NCBI GenBank assembly: GCA_011526385.1 | Contig: WTIW01000006.1 | Location: forward strand, 1 to 43,659 | DNA length: 43,659 bases | Direction: 5' to 3' | Source: Pelagibacteraceae bacterium | GTDB taxonomy: Bacteria > Pseudomonadota > Alphaproteobacteria > Pelagibacterales > Pelagibacteraceae | Part shown: positions 1 through 10,472 of the stretch, one piece after another | Position numbering within the stretch: the stretch's first letter is position 1 | Layout of the letters: the number at the start of each line of letters is the position of its first letter | Program-made: the position numbers and the translations under genes | Notes under the pieces: generated by a model | Seen by the model: only the letters and a program-made list of their open reading frames with translations | The model's database searches: none | Told to the model about the DNA's origin: nothing

Positions 1-3000
1 GTGAAAAATGTGGTGTTGAGGTTACAAAATCAAATGTAAGAAGAGAAAGAATGGGCCATATTAACCTAGCAACACCAGTTGCTCACATATGGTTTCTAAA
101 ATCACTTCCAAGCAGAATATCTTTAGCTATAGATATGAAATTAAAAGAAGTAGAGAGAGTTCTTTATTTTGAAAATTTCATTGTAATTGAACCTGGTTTA
201 ACTGGATTAAAGAAAAACCAATTATTAGGCGAAGAAGAATTAATTAAATATCAAGATGAATACGGTGAAGAGTCTTTTACAGCTGGAATTGGTGCTGAAG
301 CAATTTTAGAAATATTAAAATCAATTGATCTTGAAGAAGAAAAAAATAACCTAATCAAGGCTATTAAAGAAACTAAGTCAAAAGTTTCAGAGGAAAGATC
401 AATTAAAAGATTAAAATTAATAGAGTCATTTATTGAGACAGGAAATAAGCCAGAGTGGATGATTTTAACAACAATACCAGTTATACCGCCAGAACTTAGA
501 CCTTTAGTACCACTTGATGGTGGAAGATTTGCTACTTCTGATCTTAATGATTTGTATAGAAGGGTAATCAATAGAAATAACAGATTAAAAAGATTAATGG
601 ACCTTAAGGCTCCAGACATCATAGTTAGAAATGAAAAAAGAATGCTTCAGGAGTCTGTGGATGCTCTATTTGATAATGGTCGAAGAGGCAGAGTAATTAC
701 TGGTACAGGTAAAAGACCATTAAAATCGTTAGCTGAAATGCTAAAAGGAAAACAAGGTAGATTTAGACAAAACTTACTAGGAAAAAGAGTTGATTATTCT
801 GGAAGATCAGTAATTGTTGTAGGGCCAGATCTTAAATTGCATGAGTGTGGTTTGCCAAAAAAAATGGCTTTAGAATTATTTAAACCATTTTTATATGCAA
901 GATTAAATAAATTAGGTTTAGCATCGACTATTAAACAGGCAAAAAAATTAGTTGAGAGAGAAAGAAACGAAGTTTGGGATGCACTTGAACTTATAGTGAG
1001 AGAACACCCCGTAATATTAAATAGAGCTCCAACATTACACAGATTAGGTGTTCAAGCGTTTGAACCAAAATTAATTGAAGGTAATGCAATTGAATTACAC
1101 CCATTAACTTGTGCTGCATTCAATGCTGACTTTGATGGTGACCAAATGGCAGTACACGTGCCACTAAGTTTAGAGGCACAATTAGAAGCAAGAGTTCTAA
1201 TGATGTCTACAAACAATATTTTAAGCCCATCAAATGGTAAGCCTATTATTGTACCAAGTCAGGATATGATCTTAGGTATATATTATTTGTCTCAACCACC
1301 TTATCAAACAGATAGAGTAGAGGGATATTTTGTAAATACTTCAGAGATTGAGCATGCTTTAGAAATTGGTCAAATAAAAGTTCACTCAAGAATCGTATCA
1401 AGATTTGAAACTATCGATGAAAAAGGGAATACTAAATTTGAAAAACATATTAGTACAGCTGGAAGATTTTTATTATCTAATCTAATTCCAAAAAATGTTA
1501 ATAACAAATTTTCTTTAGTTGATAGATTACTACCAAAAAAAGTAGTGTCAGAGGTAATAGATCATGTATTTAGATTTTCAGGACAAAAAAGCACTGTAAT
1601 TTTCTGTGATAAGTTAAAAGATTTAGGTTTCAAACATGCATTTAAAGCTGGAATATCTTTTGGAAAAGATGATTTAGTTATCCCAGAAAACAAACAACAA
1701 TTAATTGATGAAACAAAAAAATTAATTTCAGATTATGAAAATCAATATGCAGAAGGTTTAATCACTAGAGGTGAGAAATATAATAAAGTAATCGATGCAT
1801 GGTCAAAATGTACTGACAGAGTAGCATCTGAAATGATGAAAAGAATTTCAGCAACAGAAGTTACTGAAAAAGGTTTAAAAATTAACTCTGTATTTATGAT
1901 GGCTGATAGTGGTGCAAGAGGTTCAGCAGCACAGATGAAACAATTAGCAGGTATGAGAGGTTTAATTGCTAAACCTTCTGGTGAAATTATTGAGTCACCT
2001 ATTACTTCAAATTTCAAAGAAGGGTTAACAGCATTAGAATATTTTAATTCTACACACGGTGCACGTAAAGGTCTTGCTGATACAGCTTTAAAAACAGCAA
2101 GTTCAGGTTATTTAACAAGAAGACTTTGTGATGTTGCTCAAGATTTAACTATAACAAAACAAAAATGTGATAAACCAGGGTCAATTAAACTTTCAGAAGT
2201 TCTTGAAGGTGGAAATATAATGGTAAGTTTATCTGAGAGATCGTTAGGAAGAGTAACCGCAAAAGATGTTAAAAATCCTCTTACAGGAGAAGTAATAATC
2301 AAAAAAGGTGAGATGATAGATGAAGCTGCATGTGAGAAAATAGATTCTGCTGGTGTAAAAACCTTATTTGTACACTCTGTAATGACTTGCAGTTCAAAAG
2401 AAGGTGTTTGTGCTACTTGTTATGGAAGAGATCTATCAAGAGGTAAAATGGTGCATGTTGGTGAGGCCATTGGTATGATTTCTGCCCAATCAATTGGTGA
2501 ACCAGGAACACAGTTAACAATGAGAACTTTCCACGTAGGTGGAACAGCATCAGTAAAACAAGATTCACAAATTGTTTCTAGTTCAGATGGAATTTTAAAA
2601 ATTATAAATACAAATTTATTAGAAGACTCTAAGAAAAACCAAATCGTAATGGGAAGAAATACAGAACTTTCTATTGAGGATGCAAATGGTCTTCAAGTTG
2701 CATCTTACAAAGTTCCTTATGGATCTAAACTATTTTTCCAAAATGGAGATAAAATTAAAAAAGGTGCCAAAATCTGTGAATGGGATCCGTATACCACTCC
2801 AGTAATTGCAGAAAAAGATGGTATAGCGAATTATGTTGATCTTATTGATGGTGTTTCTTTAGCTGAGACAATCGATGATGCAACTGGTATTTCAACCAAA
2901 GCAGTAGTTGATTGGAAAACACAATCTAAAAATACAGATCTAAAACCACGTATAACTCTAAGAGATGAAAAAGGAAATGTAATTAAAAAAGCAGATGATA

Positions 3001-3902
3001 ACGAAGCTAGATATTACTTAGTACCAGACTCAATCTTGTCAGTTAAAGACGGTCAAAAAATTTCTGCTGGAGATGTAATTGCGAGATTACCAAAAGAAAC
3101 TACAAAAACTAAAGATATTACAGGAGGTCTTCCAAGAGTTGCAGAATTGTTTGAAGCAAGAAAAGCTAAAGATAGTGCAATTATTGCTGAAAATGATGGT
3201 AAAGTTATTTTTGGTAAAGAGGTAAGAGGAAAACAAAGAGTAACAATAGAATCAGAAAATGGTGAAACTTCAAGTTATCTAATTCCAAAAGGTAAACACA
3301 TTAATTTTAACCAAGGCGAAAAGATTAAAAAAGGTGAATATCTACTTGATGGCCAACCATTACCTCATGATATATTAAGAATTTTAGGAATTGAAGAATT
3401 AACTGAATATTTTGTAAACCAAGTTCAAGATGTTTACAGACTACAAGGTGTAATCATAAATGATAAGCATATTGAAGTTATATTAAGACAGATGCTTAAA
3501 AAGATTGAGGTAAAAGAACCTGGTGACAGCAGCCTTCTTCCTGGAGAGGTTATAGATAGAATAAAATTTGAACAAATGAATGAGAAACTTAAATCCGATG
3601 GTAAAAACATGGCTGTTGGTGAGAGAGTGCTAATGGGTATTACTAAAGCTTCTTTACAAACAGAATCGTTTATATCTGCTGCATCATTCCAGGAAACAAC
3701 AAGAGTACTAACAGATGCTGCTATAAAAGGTAAAGTTGATAAACTTGTTGGATTAAAAGAAAACGTTATTGTTGGAAGATTGGTTCCTGCTGGAACAGGC
3801 TCAATTAAGAATTCTTGGAATAAAAAGGCACTAGAAGATGATCAAAAATTCCTATCCGAACAAGATAGTGCCGATGCTCCAGAAGCCCAGATTAATCAAT
3901 AA
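1..3902 (+). CDS. rpoC: DNA-directed RNA polymerase beta' subunit (5'-truncated by window edge)
   Basis: This is the largest catalytic subunit of RNA polymerase. The reading frame is open to the window start, so the ATG at 51 is internal: codons from position 3 already read [19 protein letters not shown], the end of the N-terminal zinc-finger region. In ORF-track numbering, the active-site Mg motif [12 protein letters not shown] lies near residue 358. The second zinc site (LCD...[11 protein letters not shown]) lies around 690-790, followed by the bridge-helix/trigger-loop segment [18 protein letters not shown]. The C-terminus is complete and ends just before the str promoter. Only about 60-80 N-terminal residues should be missing, judging by the family. 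rpoB is expected immediately upstream, outside the window. Confidence 0.98.
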   Translation, partial: EKCGVEVTKSNVRRERMGHINLATPVAHIWFLKSLPSRISLAIDMKLKEVERVLYFENFIVIEPGLTGLKKNQLLGEEELIKYQDEYGEESFTAGIGAEAILEILKSIDLEEEKNNLIKAIKETKSKVSEERSIKRLKLIESFIETGNKPEWMILTTIPVIPPELRPLVPLDGGRFATSDLNDLYRRVINRNNRLKRLMDLKAPDIIVRNEKRMLQESVDALFDNGRRGRVITGTGKRPLKSLAEMLKGKQGRFRQNLLGKRVDYSGRSVIVVGPDLKLHECGLPKKMALELFKPFLYARLNKLGLASTIKQAKKLVERERNEVWDALELIVREHPVILNRAPTLHRLGVQAFEPKLIEGNAIELHPLTCAAFNADFDGDQMAVHVPLSLEAQLEARVLMMSTNNILSPSNGKPIIVPSQDMILGIYYLSQPPYQTDRVEGYFVNTSEIEHALEIGQIKVHSRIVSRFETIDEKGNTKFEKHISTAGRFLLSNLIPKNVNNKFSLVDRLLPKKVVSEVIDHVFRFSGQKSTVIFCDKLKDLGFKHAFKAGISFGKDDLVIPENKQQLIDETKKLISDYENQYAEGLITRGEKYNKVIDAWSKCTDRVASEMMKRISATEVTEKGLKINSVFMMADSGARGSAAQMKQLAGMRGLIAKPSGEIIESPITSNFKEGLTALEYFNSTHGARKGLADTALKTASSGYLTRRLCDVAQDLTITKQKCDKPGSIKLSEVLEGGNIMVSLSERSLGRVTAKDVKNPLTGEVIIKKGEMIDEAACEKIDSAGVKTLFVHSVMTCSSKEGVCATCYGRDLSRGKMVHVGEAIGMISAQSIGEPGTQLTMRTFHVGGTASVKQDSQIVSSSDGILKIINTNLLEDSKKNQIVMGRNTELSIEDANGLQVASYKVPYGSKLFFQNGDKIKKGAKICEWDPYTTPVIAEKDGIANYVDLIDGVSLAETIDDATGISTKAVVDWKTQSKNTDLKPRITLRDEKGNVIKKADDNEARYYLVPDSILSVKDGQKISAGDVIARLPKETTKTKDITGGLPRVAELFEARKAKDSAIIAENDGKVIFGKEVRGKQRVTIESENGETSSYLIPKGKHINFNQGEKIKKGEYLLDGQPLPHDILRILGIEELTEYFVNQVQDVYRLQGVIINDKHIEVILRQMLKKIEVKEPGDSSLLPGEVIDRIKFEQMNEKLKSDGKNMAVGERVLMGITKASLQTESFISAASFQETTRVLTDAAIKGKVDKLVGLKENVIVGRLVPAGTGSIKNSWNKKALEDDQKFLSEQDSADAPEAQINQ

Positions 3903-3931
3903 AAATTAATCAAAATATATCCGCTTTTAAT

Positions 3932-3959
3932 TTGACAAATACAATTTCTTATGTATTTT
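3932..3959 (+). promoter_or_regulatory. Sigma70-type promoter of the str/S10 supercluster
   Basis: A consensus -35 TTGACA (3932-3937) is followed after 16 bases by TATTTT (3954-3959). It sits 30 bases after the rpoC stop codon, in the largest gap of the window. A start near 3966 would give a leader of about 93 nt before rpsL. Read-through from rpoBC is also possible. The call rests on hexamer match and position only. Confidence 0.6.
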
Positions 3960-3981
3960 GGCGATGTTTTTGGTTGGAATG

Positions 3982-4029
3982 TAGTGACTTGATCACTAAA
4001 CGCTGCCACAAATAACCTGTCAGTTATTT
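3982..4029 (+). promoter_or_regulatory. Two-hairpin leader RNA upstream of rpsL
   Basis: Two perfect inverted repeats lie in the rpsL leader. The first is TAGTGA-CTTGA-TCACTA (3982-3998, 6-bp stem, 5-nt loop). The second is AAATAAC-CTGTCA-GTTATTT (4010-4029, 7-bp stem, 6-nt loop). Neither is followed by a T tract, so they are not intrinsic terminators. In other bacteria str-operon mRNA is bound by ribosomal protein S7 for feedback control, so a ribosomal-protein leader is a reasonable inference. I cannot match it to a named RNA family. Confidence 0.45.
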
Positions 4030-4058
4030 CATCAAAAATAATAAATTTATAAAATTAT

Positions 4059-4430
4059 ATGCCAACAATAAACCAATTGTTAAGAAAAAGTAGATCAAGA
4101 CCTTTAGCAAGGAACAAAGTTCCAGCTTTACAAAAACAACCGTTGAAAAGAGGTGTTTGTGTAAAAGTTTATACAACTACACCAAAGAAACCAAACTCTG
4201 CATTAAGAAAAGTTGCAAGAGTTAGATTGTCTAATGGATTTGAGGTTACTGCATATATACCAGGAGAAGGACATAACTTACAAGAACACTCAGTAGTTTT
4301 AATTAGAGGTGGAAGAGTTAAAGATTTACCCGGTGTTAGATATCATATTTTAAGAGGTAACCTTGATACACAAGGTGTAGCAAATAGAAAACAGAGAAGA
4401 TCTCTATACGGAACTAAAAAAGGTAAATAA
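4059..4430 (+). CDS. rpsL: 30S ribosomal protein S12
   Basis: S12 sits at the decoding centre of the small subunit and contributes to accuracy. The 123-residue length matches the family (124 in E. coli). Diagnostic segments are [12 protein letters not shown] at the start, [19 protein letters not shown] and [16 protein letters not shown]. The lysines of the PKKPNS and RVKDLPG loops, where streptomycin-resistance changes occur in other bacteria, are wild type. No clear Shine-Dalgarno precedes the ATG; the upstream bases are A/T only. It is the first gene after the str promoter and leader, and rpsG follows after 3 bases. Confidence 0.98.
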   Translation: MPTINQLLRKSRSRPLARNKVPALQKQPLKRGVCVKVYTTTPKKPNSALRKVARVRLSNGFEVTAYIPGEGHNLQEHSVVLIRGGRVKDLPGVRYHILRGNLDTQGVANRKQRRSLYGTKKGK

Positions 4431-4433
4431 AAA

Positions 4434-4904
4434 ATGTCTAGAAAAAGAAAAGCCCCAAAAAAAATTCCAGTTTTAGATCCAAAATATAAATCAGTTATTA
4501 TTCCAAAATTAATCAATTCAATTATGTATGACGGAAAAAAAACTACTGCGGAGAAAATTGTATACGATGCAATTGATAAAATTAAATCCAAATCTAAAGA
4601 TGAACCAATTACTGTTTTCAATGATGCTATAAATAATGTGAGACCAACTGTCGAAGTAAGGTCAAGAAGAGTTGGTGGAGCAACTTACCAAGTGCCAGTA
4701 GAAGTAAAAGCAAAAAGATCACAAGCTTTAGCTTTAAGATGGATTATTGATGCATCAAGAAAAAGAAAAGATAAAAAAATGTCAGACAAATTATTTAATG
4801 AAATTTTTGATGCATACCAAAACAGAGGATCAGCAATTAAAAAGAAAGAGGATACACATAAGATGGCCGAGTCTAATAAAGCATTCGCCCACTTTAGATG
4901 GTAA
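4434..4904 (+). CDS. rpsG: 30S ribosomal protein S7
   Basis: S7 is a primary 16S rRNA-binding protein that nucleates assembly of the 30S head. The 156-residue length is normal. Recognisable segments are MSRKRKAPKK at the start, the IPKLINSIMYDGKKTTAEKIVYDA helix region, VRSRRVGGATYQVPVEV (the beta-hairpin) and the C-terminal NKAFAHFRW. In E. coli S7 represses its own operon by binding str mRNA; whether the upstream hairpins serve that role here is inference. It lies 3 bases after rpsL and 6 bases before fusA. Confidence 0.98.
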   Translation: MSRKRKAPKKIPVLDPKYKSVIIPKLINSIMYDGKKTTAEKIVYDAIDKIKSKSKDEPITVFNDAINNVRPTVEVRSRRVGGATYQVPVEVKAKRSQALALRWIIDASRKRKDKKMSDKLFNEIFDAYQNRGSAIKKKEDTHKMAESNKAFAHFRW

Positions 4905-4910
4905 AATAAA

Positions 4911-6986
4911 ATGGCAAGAACTCATACATTAGAAAAATATAGAAATATCGGTATCATGGCTCACATAGATGCTGGTAAGACAACAACTACAGAAAGAATA
5001 TTATATTATACAGGTAAAAGTCATAAAATTGGTGAAGTTCATGATGGTGCTGCAACCATGGATTGGATGGAACAAGAACAAGAAAGAGGTATTACAATTA
5101 CTTCTGCAGCAACAACTTGTTTTTGGAGAGAACACAGAATTAATATTATTGATACACCGGGCCACGTTGATTTTACAATTGAAGTAGAAAGATCATTAAA
5201 AGTACTAGACGGAGCTGTTGCTGTATTTGATGGTGTTGCAGGTGTAGAACCTCAATCAGAAACAGTTTGGAGACAAGCTGATAAGTATAAAGTACCAAGA
5301 ATTTGTTTTGTTAATAAATTAGATAGAACAGGTGCTGACTTTTTTAGATGTGTTGGAATGATCAAAGATAGATTAGGTGCAAAACCCTTAGTGATGCAAG
5401 TACCCATTGGAATAGAAGCTTCTTTGCAGGGTGTTGTTGATTTAGTCAAAATGAAAGCAATTGTTTGGAAAAATGAGGATCTAGGTGCTGAGTGGGAGGA
5501 AAAAGATATTCCTGATGATTTAAAAGAAGTATGTGAAAAATATAGACAAGAATTAGTTGAAACTGCAGTTGAACAAGATGAAAAATTAATGGAAGCATAT
5601 CTAGGTGGTGAAGAAATAAAACAAGAAGATTTAATTAGATGTGTGAGAAAAGGATGCTTAAATTTTGAATTTGTACCAGTTTTAACTGGATCAGCATTTA
5701 AAAATAAAGGTGTTCAACCTCTTTTGGACGCTGTTGTAGATTATCTACCAAGTCCTAAAGATATTGGATCAATCAAAGGCACAAAACCAGGTTCTGAAGA
5801 CGAAATGGAGATGAAATTTGAGGATAATGCTCCTTTTTCTGCTTTAGCGTTTAAAGTTGCAAATGATCCATTTGTTGGAAGTTTGACATTTATAAGAATT
5901 TATTCTGGAACTGTAAAATCAGGAACAGGAATTTACAATACATCTAAAGACAAAGAGGAGAGAGTTGGAAGAATGCTTTTAATGCATGCTAACTCCAGAG
6001 AAGATATTAAAGAAGCAAATGCTGGTGACATTGTTGCTTTAGCCGGCCTAAAAAATACAATTACTGGACACACTTTAGCAAATAAAGATACTCCAGTTCT
6101 TCTGGAGCCAATGGAATTCCCTGATCCTGTTATCGAAATTGCTGTTGAGCCTAAAACAAAAGCAGACCAAGAAAAAATGGGTGAAGCACTTGGAAGGCTC
6201 GCTAAAGAGGATCCTTCCTTTAGAGTTACTTCTGATGAAGAGTCGGGTCAAACGATTATCAAAGGTATGGGTGAACTTCATTTAGATATCATTGTAGATA
6301 GAATGAAAAGAGAATTCAAAGTGGAGGCTAATGTTGGAGCACCTCAGGTTGCTTATAGAGAAACAATATTAAGCGCAGCAGAATTTGATTATACACATAA
6401 AAAACAAAGTGGTGGTGCTGGTCAATTCGCAAGAGTTAAACTTTCTGTGGAACCATTAGAACCAGGAAAAGGTAGAGAAATTGAAAGCAAAATTAAAGGT
6501 GGTGCGATACCAAAAGAATTCATTCCAGGAGTAGAAAAAGGAGTTGAAACTGTAGCAGATGGAGGAATACTAGCTGGTTTCCCAATGATAGATTATAAAG
6601 TTACTATACTAGATGGTCTACATCACGATGTAGACTCAAGTGTTTTAGCTTTCGAATTAGCTTCAAGACAATGTTTTAAAGAAGCATGTACAAGAGGGAC
6701 CCTTAAATTATTAGAACCTATCATGAGAGTAGAAGTTGTTACTCCGGAGGATTATATGGGTGATGTAATCGGTGACTTGAACAGTCGTAGGGGTCAAATT
6801 AATACACAAGAGCAAAGAGGAAATGCAACTGTAATTACTGCAATGGTGCCTTTAGCTAACATGTTTGGTTATATAAATAACCTAAGATCAATGTCACAAG
6901 GGAGAGCTCAATATACAATGTTCTTTGATCATTATGATAAAGTCCCTCAAAATGTTCAAGACGAAGTAACAAAGAAAACAGGTTAA
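4911..6986 (+). CDS. fusA: Elongation factor G
   Basis: EF-G is the GTPase that drives tRNA-mRNA translocation and, with RRF, ribosome recycling. The G motifs are intact: P-loop AHIDAGKT (17-24), switch [10 protein letters not shown] (81-88) and NKLD (135-138). Domains II to V follow, with GMGELHLDI and the domain IV segment [14 protein letters not shown]. Length 691 is typical. There is no Shine-Dalgarno in the 6-base gap after rpsG. The stop codon is one base from rpsJ, so the tuf gene that many proteobacteria place between them is absent here. Confidence 0.98.
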   Translation: MARTHTLEKYRNIGIMAHIDAGKTTTTERILYYTGKSHKIGEVHDGAATMDWMEQEQERGITITSAATTCFWREHRINIIDTPGHVDFTIEVERSLKVLDGAVAVFDGVAGVEPQSETVWRQADKYKVPRICFVNKLDRTGADFFRCVGMIKDRLGAKPLVMQVPIGIEASLQGVVDLVKMKAIVWKNEDLGAEWEEKDIPDDLKEVCEKYRQELVETAVEQDEKLMEAYLGGEEIKQEDLIRCVRKGCLNFEFVPVLTGSAFKNKGVQPLLDAVVDYLPSPKDIGSIKGTKPGSEDEMEMKFEDNAPFSALAFKVANDPFVGSLTFIRIYSGTVKSGTGIYNTSKDKEERVGRMLLMHANSREDIKEANAGDIVALAGLKNTITGHTLANKDTPVLLEPMEFPDPVIEIAVEPKTKADQEKMGEALGRLAKEDPSFRVTSDEESGQTIIKGMGELHLDIIVDRMKREFKVEANVGAPQVAYRETILSAAEFDYTHKKQSGGAGQFARVKLSVEPLEPGKGREIESKIKGGAIPKEFIPGVEKGVETVADGGILAGFPMIDYKVTILDGLHHDVDSSVLAFELASRQCFKEACTRGTLKLLEPIMRVEVVTPEDYMGDVIGDLNSRRGQINTQEQRGNATVITAMVPLANMFGYINNLRSMSQGRAQYTMFFDHYDKVPQNVQDEVTKKTG

Positions 6987-6987
6987 T

Positions 6988-7296
6988 ATGGAAAAACAAA
7001 ATATTAGAATAAAACTAAGAGCTTACGATAATAAAGTTTTAGACCAGTCAACTGAGGAAATAGTAAATACAGTTAAAAGAACTGGTGCTAATATTAAAGG
7101 GCCAATACCATTACCAACTAAAATAGAAAGATACACTGTATTAAGATCACCACATATTGATAAAAAAAGTAGAGAACAGTTTGAAACAAGAACACATAAA
7201 AGATTAATAGACATAATTGAACCAACGCCAGCGACAGTGGAGGCTTTAATGAAATTAGACCTTGCATCTGGTGTAGATGTGGAGATTAAAATTTAA
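6988..7296 (+). CDS. rpsJ: 30S ribosomal protein S10
   Basis: S10 is a 30S head protein; as NusE it also takes part in transcription antitermination. The 102-residue length is normal. The start [21 protein letters not shown] and the loop [28 protein letters not shown] are diagnostic. It is the first gene of the S10 block but has no promoter space of its own: it begins one base after fusA, and its stop codon overlaps the rplC start by one base (TAATG). Str and S10 are therefore probably one transcript. Confidence 0.98.
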   Translation: MEKQNIRIKLRAYDNKVLDQSTEEIVNTVKRTGANIKGPIPLPTKIERYTVLRSPHIDKKSREQFETRTHKRLIDIIEPTPATVEALMKLDLASGVDVEIKI

Positions 7297-8006
7297 TGTC
7301 TGAGATAGCTTTAATAGGAAAGAAAATTGGAATGACCAGAGAGTTTTATAAATCTGGCCAATCTGTTCCAGTGACAGTGCTTAAAATGGAAACTGGTAGA
7401 GTTATACAAGTAATAGAACAAGAAAAAAGAGGATATAAAGCTGTTCAAATTGGATTTGGTAAAATTAAAAATAATAAACTTTCAAAAGCAATGAAAGGGT
7501 TTTTTGCAAAGAAAAATACAGAACCAAAAAAAATATTAAAAGAATTCAGGGTAGATAATACTGAAACATTTAAAGAGGGTAATGAGTTTGGCATAGAAAT
7601 ATTCAATGATATTAAGTTTGTCGATGTGAGATCTAAAACTATTGGAAAAGGTTTTGCAGGAGCCATGAAGAGACATAATTTTGGTGGTTTGAGAGCAACA
7701 CACGGAGTTTCAATATCTCACAGATCACATGGTTCAACAGGTCAAAGACAAGATCCAGGAAAAGTATTTAAGGGAAAAAAAATGGCTGGTCATATGGGTG
7801 ACAAGTTAAGAACAATGCAAAACATAGAGATCATAAAATCAGATAAAGAAAATAATCTACTTTATTTAAAAGGATCAATACCAGGTGCAAAAAATTCAGA
7901 AGTTATGATTAAGAAAGCAGTTAAAAATTTAAGAAAATTAACAATAGCAGAAAAAATTGAACAAATAGAAAAACTTAAAAAATCTGCAGATAAAAAGAAA
8001 AAATAG
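7296..8006 (+). CDS. rplC: 50S ribosomal protein L3
   Basis: L3 binds near the peptidyl-transferase centre and initiates 50S assembly. The protein begins [17 protein letters not shown] and contains the characteristic extended loop THGVSISHRSHGSTGQRQDPGKVFKGKKMAGHMG. At 236 residues it is longer than the E. coli protein (209). The extra length is mostly a Lys-rich C-terminal tail (KLTIAEKIEQIEKLKKSADKKKK) of the sort seen in alphaproteobacterial L3. It overlaps rpsJ by one base and abuts rplD. Confidence 0.97.
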   Translation: MSEIALIGKKIGMTREFYKSGQSVPVTVLKMETGRVIQVIEQEKRGYKAVQIGFGKIKNNKLSKAMKGFFAKKNTEPKKILKEFRVDNTETFKEGNEFGIEIFNDIKFVDVRSKTIGKGFAGAMKRHNFGGLRATHGVSISHRSHGSTGQRQDPGKVFKGKKMAGHMGDKLRTMQNIEIIKSDKENNLLYLKGSIPGAKNSEVMIKKAVKNLRKLTIAEKIEQIEKLKKSADKKKK

Positions 8007-8630
8007 ATGAAAATAGACAAATTAAATATTGATGGAAAAAAAGACTCTATAGAGGTTTTGGATAAAATTTTTGCTGCAAAAATTAACAAGCAATTAGTTA
8101 GCAACGTTTTATATAAAACAAATGCAAATTACAAAGGAAGAAAAGCTAAAACTAAACAGAAGAATGAAATAACTGGATCTACAGCAAAAATATATTCGCA
8201 AAAAGGAACTGGTAATGCAAGACATGCTAGTAAAAAAGCGCCTATATTTGTTGGTGGTGGTGTAGCTCACGGTCCAAAAGGTTCTACAAATTATAAAATT
8301 AGAAAATTAAACAAAAGTGAAAAAAAATTGAGCATCGCTTCGTTGATAACTGAGAAAAACAAAAATAATAATTTAATAGTCTTTAATGATTTTGATAATA
8401 AAATTAGCAAAACAAAAGAGGTTAACAAAATTCTAATTAAGTTTGACGCAAAAAACTCTTTATTAATTGTAGATAAAAAATCTAAAGAAAATATCGAAAA
8501 AGCCACAAGAAATATTCCTAATGTAAAAATAACAGACATAGGACATTTCAGTGCTTTTGATTTAGCAAAATACAAAAAAGTTATTTTTACGGAAAGTTCA
8601 ATTAAAGAATTAGAAAAGAGGTATCAATAA
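8007..8630 (+). CDS. rplD: 50S ribosomal protein L4
   Basis: L4 lines the peptide exit tunnel. In E. coli it autoregulates the S10 operon, but no S10-type leader is visible here. The conserved tunnel loop TGSTAKIYSQKGTGNARHASKKAPIFVGGGVAHGPKG is clear at roughly residues 53-92. Length 207 matches the family. The globular part is unusually rich in Lys, Asn and Ile, in line with the base composition. It starts immediately after rplC and its stop overlaps the rplW start by one base. Confidence 0.97.
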   Translation: MKIDKLNIDGKKDSIEVLDKIFAAKINKQLVSNVLYKTNANYKGRKAKTKQKNEITGSTAKIYSQKGTGNARHASKKAPIFVGGGVAHGPKGSTNYKIRKLNKSEKKLSIASLITEKNKNNNLIVFNDFDNKISKTKEVNKILIKFDAKNSLLIVDKKSKENIEKATRNIPNVKITDIGHFSAFDLAKYKKVIFTESSIKELEKRYQ

Positions 8631-8923
8631 TGGACAAAATTCATCTATACGATAAAATTTTGGCTCCTATAGTTACAGAAAAATCTACAAATCTTTCTGA
8701 GCAGAACAAAATAGTTTTTAAAGTACCAGCTAAAGCTAACAAAAAGAATTTAAAAACTAATATTGAGAAAATTTTTAAAGTTAACGTTACGAAAATTAAT
8801 ATAATTAACAAACAAACAAGAACAAAAGTAACAAGAGGAAAAAAAGTAAAAGTAAAAGGATTTAAAAAAGCAATAATTACTCTTAAAAAAGGTCAAAATA
8901 TTGATCTAACAACAGGAATTTAA
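8630..8923 (+). CDS. rplW: 50S ribosomal protein L23
   Basis: L23 sits at the tunnel exit and is the docking site for trigger factor and SRP. The 97-residue protein has the family start (YDKILAPIVTEKSTNLSEQNKIVFKV) and the basic loop TRTKVTRGKKVKVKGFKKAIITLKKGQNID. Length is normal. Coupled to rplD by a TAATG overlap, with rplB 5 bases downstream. Confidence 0.97.
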   Translation: MDKIHLYDKILAPIVTEKSTNLSEQNKIVFKVPAKANKKNLKTNIEKIFKVNVTKINIINKQTRTKVTRGKKVKVKGFKKAIITLKKGQNIDLTTGI

Positions 8924-8928
8924 AAAAT

Positions 8929-9762
8929 ATGTCTTTAAAAACATTCAAACCATACACAAAATCTACTAGAGGTACAGTTCTTGTAAGTAGAGAAGGTCTG
9001 TGGAAGGGAAAGCCTTATAAGCCTCTAACTTCAGCAAATAATGCCTCTAAAGGAAGAAATAATTATGGAAGAATAACTTCAAGAAATCATGGTGGTGGTC
9101 ATAAACATAAATATAGAAAGATAGATTTTTATAGAAAAAAATTTGATATGACTGCAGAAATAGAAAGAATAGAATACGATCCTAATAGATCTTGCCACAT
9201 TATGCTTGTTAAATTTGATGATGGTGAAAGAGCTTATTATTTAGCACCACAAGATATCAAAGTAGGTGATAAAATTCAAAATGGACCTAATTCTGAGATT
9301 AAAGTAGGAAACTGCTTGCCACTTCAGGATATTCCTGTTGGTATAAACATACATAATGTTGAATTACAACCTGGCGCTGGTGGAAAAATAGCTAGAGCTG
9401 CAGGTTCATCAGTGACGATATCTGGTATTGATGGAAGTTATACAATTGTAAAAATGAGTTCTGGTGAGGTTAGAAGAATAGACTCAAGATCATTGGCAAC
9501 AATTGGAGTTTTATCAAATCCAGATCAAAAAAATATTAAAATTGGTAAAGCAGGTAGATCAAGATGGTTAGGAAGAAGACCTCATACGAGAGGTGTAGTT
9601 AAAAATCCTGTTGATCACCCACATGGTGGTGGTGAAGGAAAAACAGCTGGTGGAAGGCATCCAGTTTCACCTACAGGTCAATCTGCAAAAGGATTAAAAA
9701 CTAGAGACAATAAACGAACCGATAAATTTATAATTAGAAGAAGAAAGAAAAAGAGAGCATAA
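8929..9762 (+). CDS. rplB: 50S ribosomal protein L2
   Basis: L2 is needed for subunit association and for peptidyl transferase activity. At 277 residues it is close to E. coli (273). Diagnostic segments are the start SLKTFKPYTKSTRGTVLVSREGLWKGKP, RNHGGGHKHKYRKIDF, and the C-terminal GVVKNPVDHPHGGGEGKTAGGRHPVSPTG. That last segment carries the conserved histidine of the VDHPHGGGEG motif implicated in catalysis and association. Short A/T-only spacers separate it from rplW and rpsS. Confidence 0.98.
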   Translation: MSLKTFKPYTKSTRGTVLVSREGLWKGKPYKPLTSANNASKGRNNYGRITSRNHGGGHKHKYRKIDFYRKKFDMTAEIERIEYDPNRSCHIMLVKFDDGERAYYLAPQDIKVGDKIQNGPNSEIKVGNCLPLQDIPVGINIHNVELQPGAGGKIARAAGSSVTISGIDGSYTIVKMSSGEVRRIDSRSLATIGVLSNPDQKNIKIGKAGRSRWLGRRPHTRGVVKNPVDHPHGGGEGKTAGGRHPVSPTGQSAKGLKTRDNKRTDKFIIRRRKKKRA

Positions 9763-9765
9763 CTT

Positions 9766-10071
9766 ATGGCAAGATCAGTATGGAAAGGACCTTTTGTAGA
9801 AGAAAGCTTAATTAAAAAGGTTGAAAAAATTAAGAATGATCCAAACAGAAAACCAATTAAAACCTGGTCAAGAAAATCAACTATTATTCCAGATTTTGTT
9901 GGATTTAGTTTTTTAATTTACAATGGAAAAAAGTTTATACCTATCACAGTTTCTGAAGATATGGTTGGACATAAATTTGGTGAGTTTGCTCCTACTAGAC
10001 AATTTTTTGGACATACTCCAGCTGACAAAAAAGCTAAAGTAGAAGGTGGATCAAAAGGAACAGGTAAATAA
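9766..10071 (+). CDS. rpsS: 30S ribosomal protein S19
   Basis: S19 forms a complex with S13 in the 30S head and contacts the A-site tRNA region. The start [21 protein letters not shown] and the C-terminal [17 protein letters not shown] are characteristic. It is 101 residues against 92 in E. coli; the extra length includes a Lys/Gly-rich tail ([14 protein letters not shown]). It lies 3 bases after rplB and 5 bases before rplV. Confidence 0.97.
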   Translation: MARSVWKGPFVEESLIKKVEKIKNDPNRKPIKTWSRKSTIIPDFVGFSFLIYNGKKFIPITVSEDMVGHKFGEFAPTRQFFGHTPADKKAKVEGGSKGTGK

Positions 10072-10076
10072 TTAAC

Positions 10077-10472
10077 ATGGCAAAAAAAGATAAAAAGATT
10101 GATATAAAGATGGTTAAATCAGTCAACAAAAATGTCAGATCAAGTGTTAGAAAACTTAAGCCTATTTTAAAATCGATAGTAGGAAAAAAAGTTGATGTTG
10201 CAATTAGAGATTTATCTTTTTCTGAAAAGAGAATTTCAAAAGATGTTAAAAAAACAATTTCTTCTGCTGTAGCCAATGCAGAAAATAATTTCCAGTATGA
10301 TATTGATAATTTGATTGTAAAAGAAGCATACTGCGGCAAACAAATAGTAATGAAAAGATTTAGACCAAGAGCAAAAGGTAGAGCTGCTGAAATAATGAAA
10401 CCATATTCAAATGTTACAATAATATTAACAGAACAAACCAAACAAACGGAGACACATGGGACAAAAAGTTAA
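10077..10472 (+). CDS. rplV: 50S ribosomal protein L22
   Basis: L22 lines the exit tunnel and is the site of macrolide-related changes in other species. The core is recognisable from [26 protein letters not shown] and the tunnel hairpin [25 protein letters not shown]. At 131 residues it is longer than E. coli L22 (110), owing to a basic N-terminal extension and a short C-terminal tail. The tail arises because its 3' end overlaps the start of rpsC by 17 bases. Confidence 0.96.
   Translation: MAKKDKKIDIKMVKSVNKNVRSSVRKLKPILKSIVGKKVDVAIRDLSFSEKRISKDVKKTISSAVANAENNFQYDIDNLIVKEAYCGKQIVMKRFRPRAKGRAAEIMKPYSNVTIILTEQTKQTETHGTKS

Noticed and set aside
251-622. ORF on the minus strand inside rpoC
   Set aside because: It is a shadow of the rpoC frame, with no family resemblance and no upstream signals.
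3982-4029. Attenuator or terminator pair before rpsL
   Set aside because: Both stems lack a downstream T run, so they are not listed as terminators, only as possible leader structures.
4747-4932. ORF overlapping rpsG end and fusA start
   Set aside because: Frame-shifted reading of rpsG; Lys/His-rich with no conserved pattern.
10034-10441. 135-residue minus-strand ORF opposite rplV
   Set aside because: Low-complexity hydrophobic sequence that mirrors the Lys-rich rplV frame; no homology visible.
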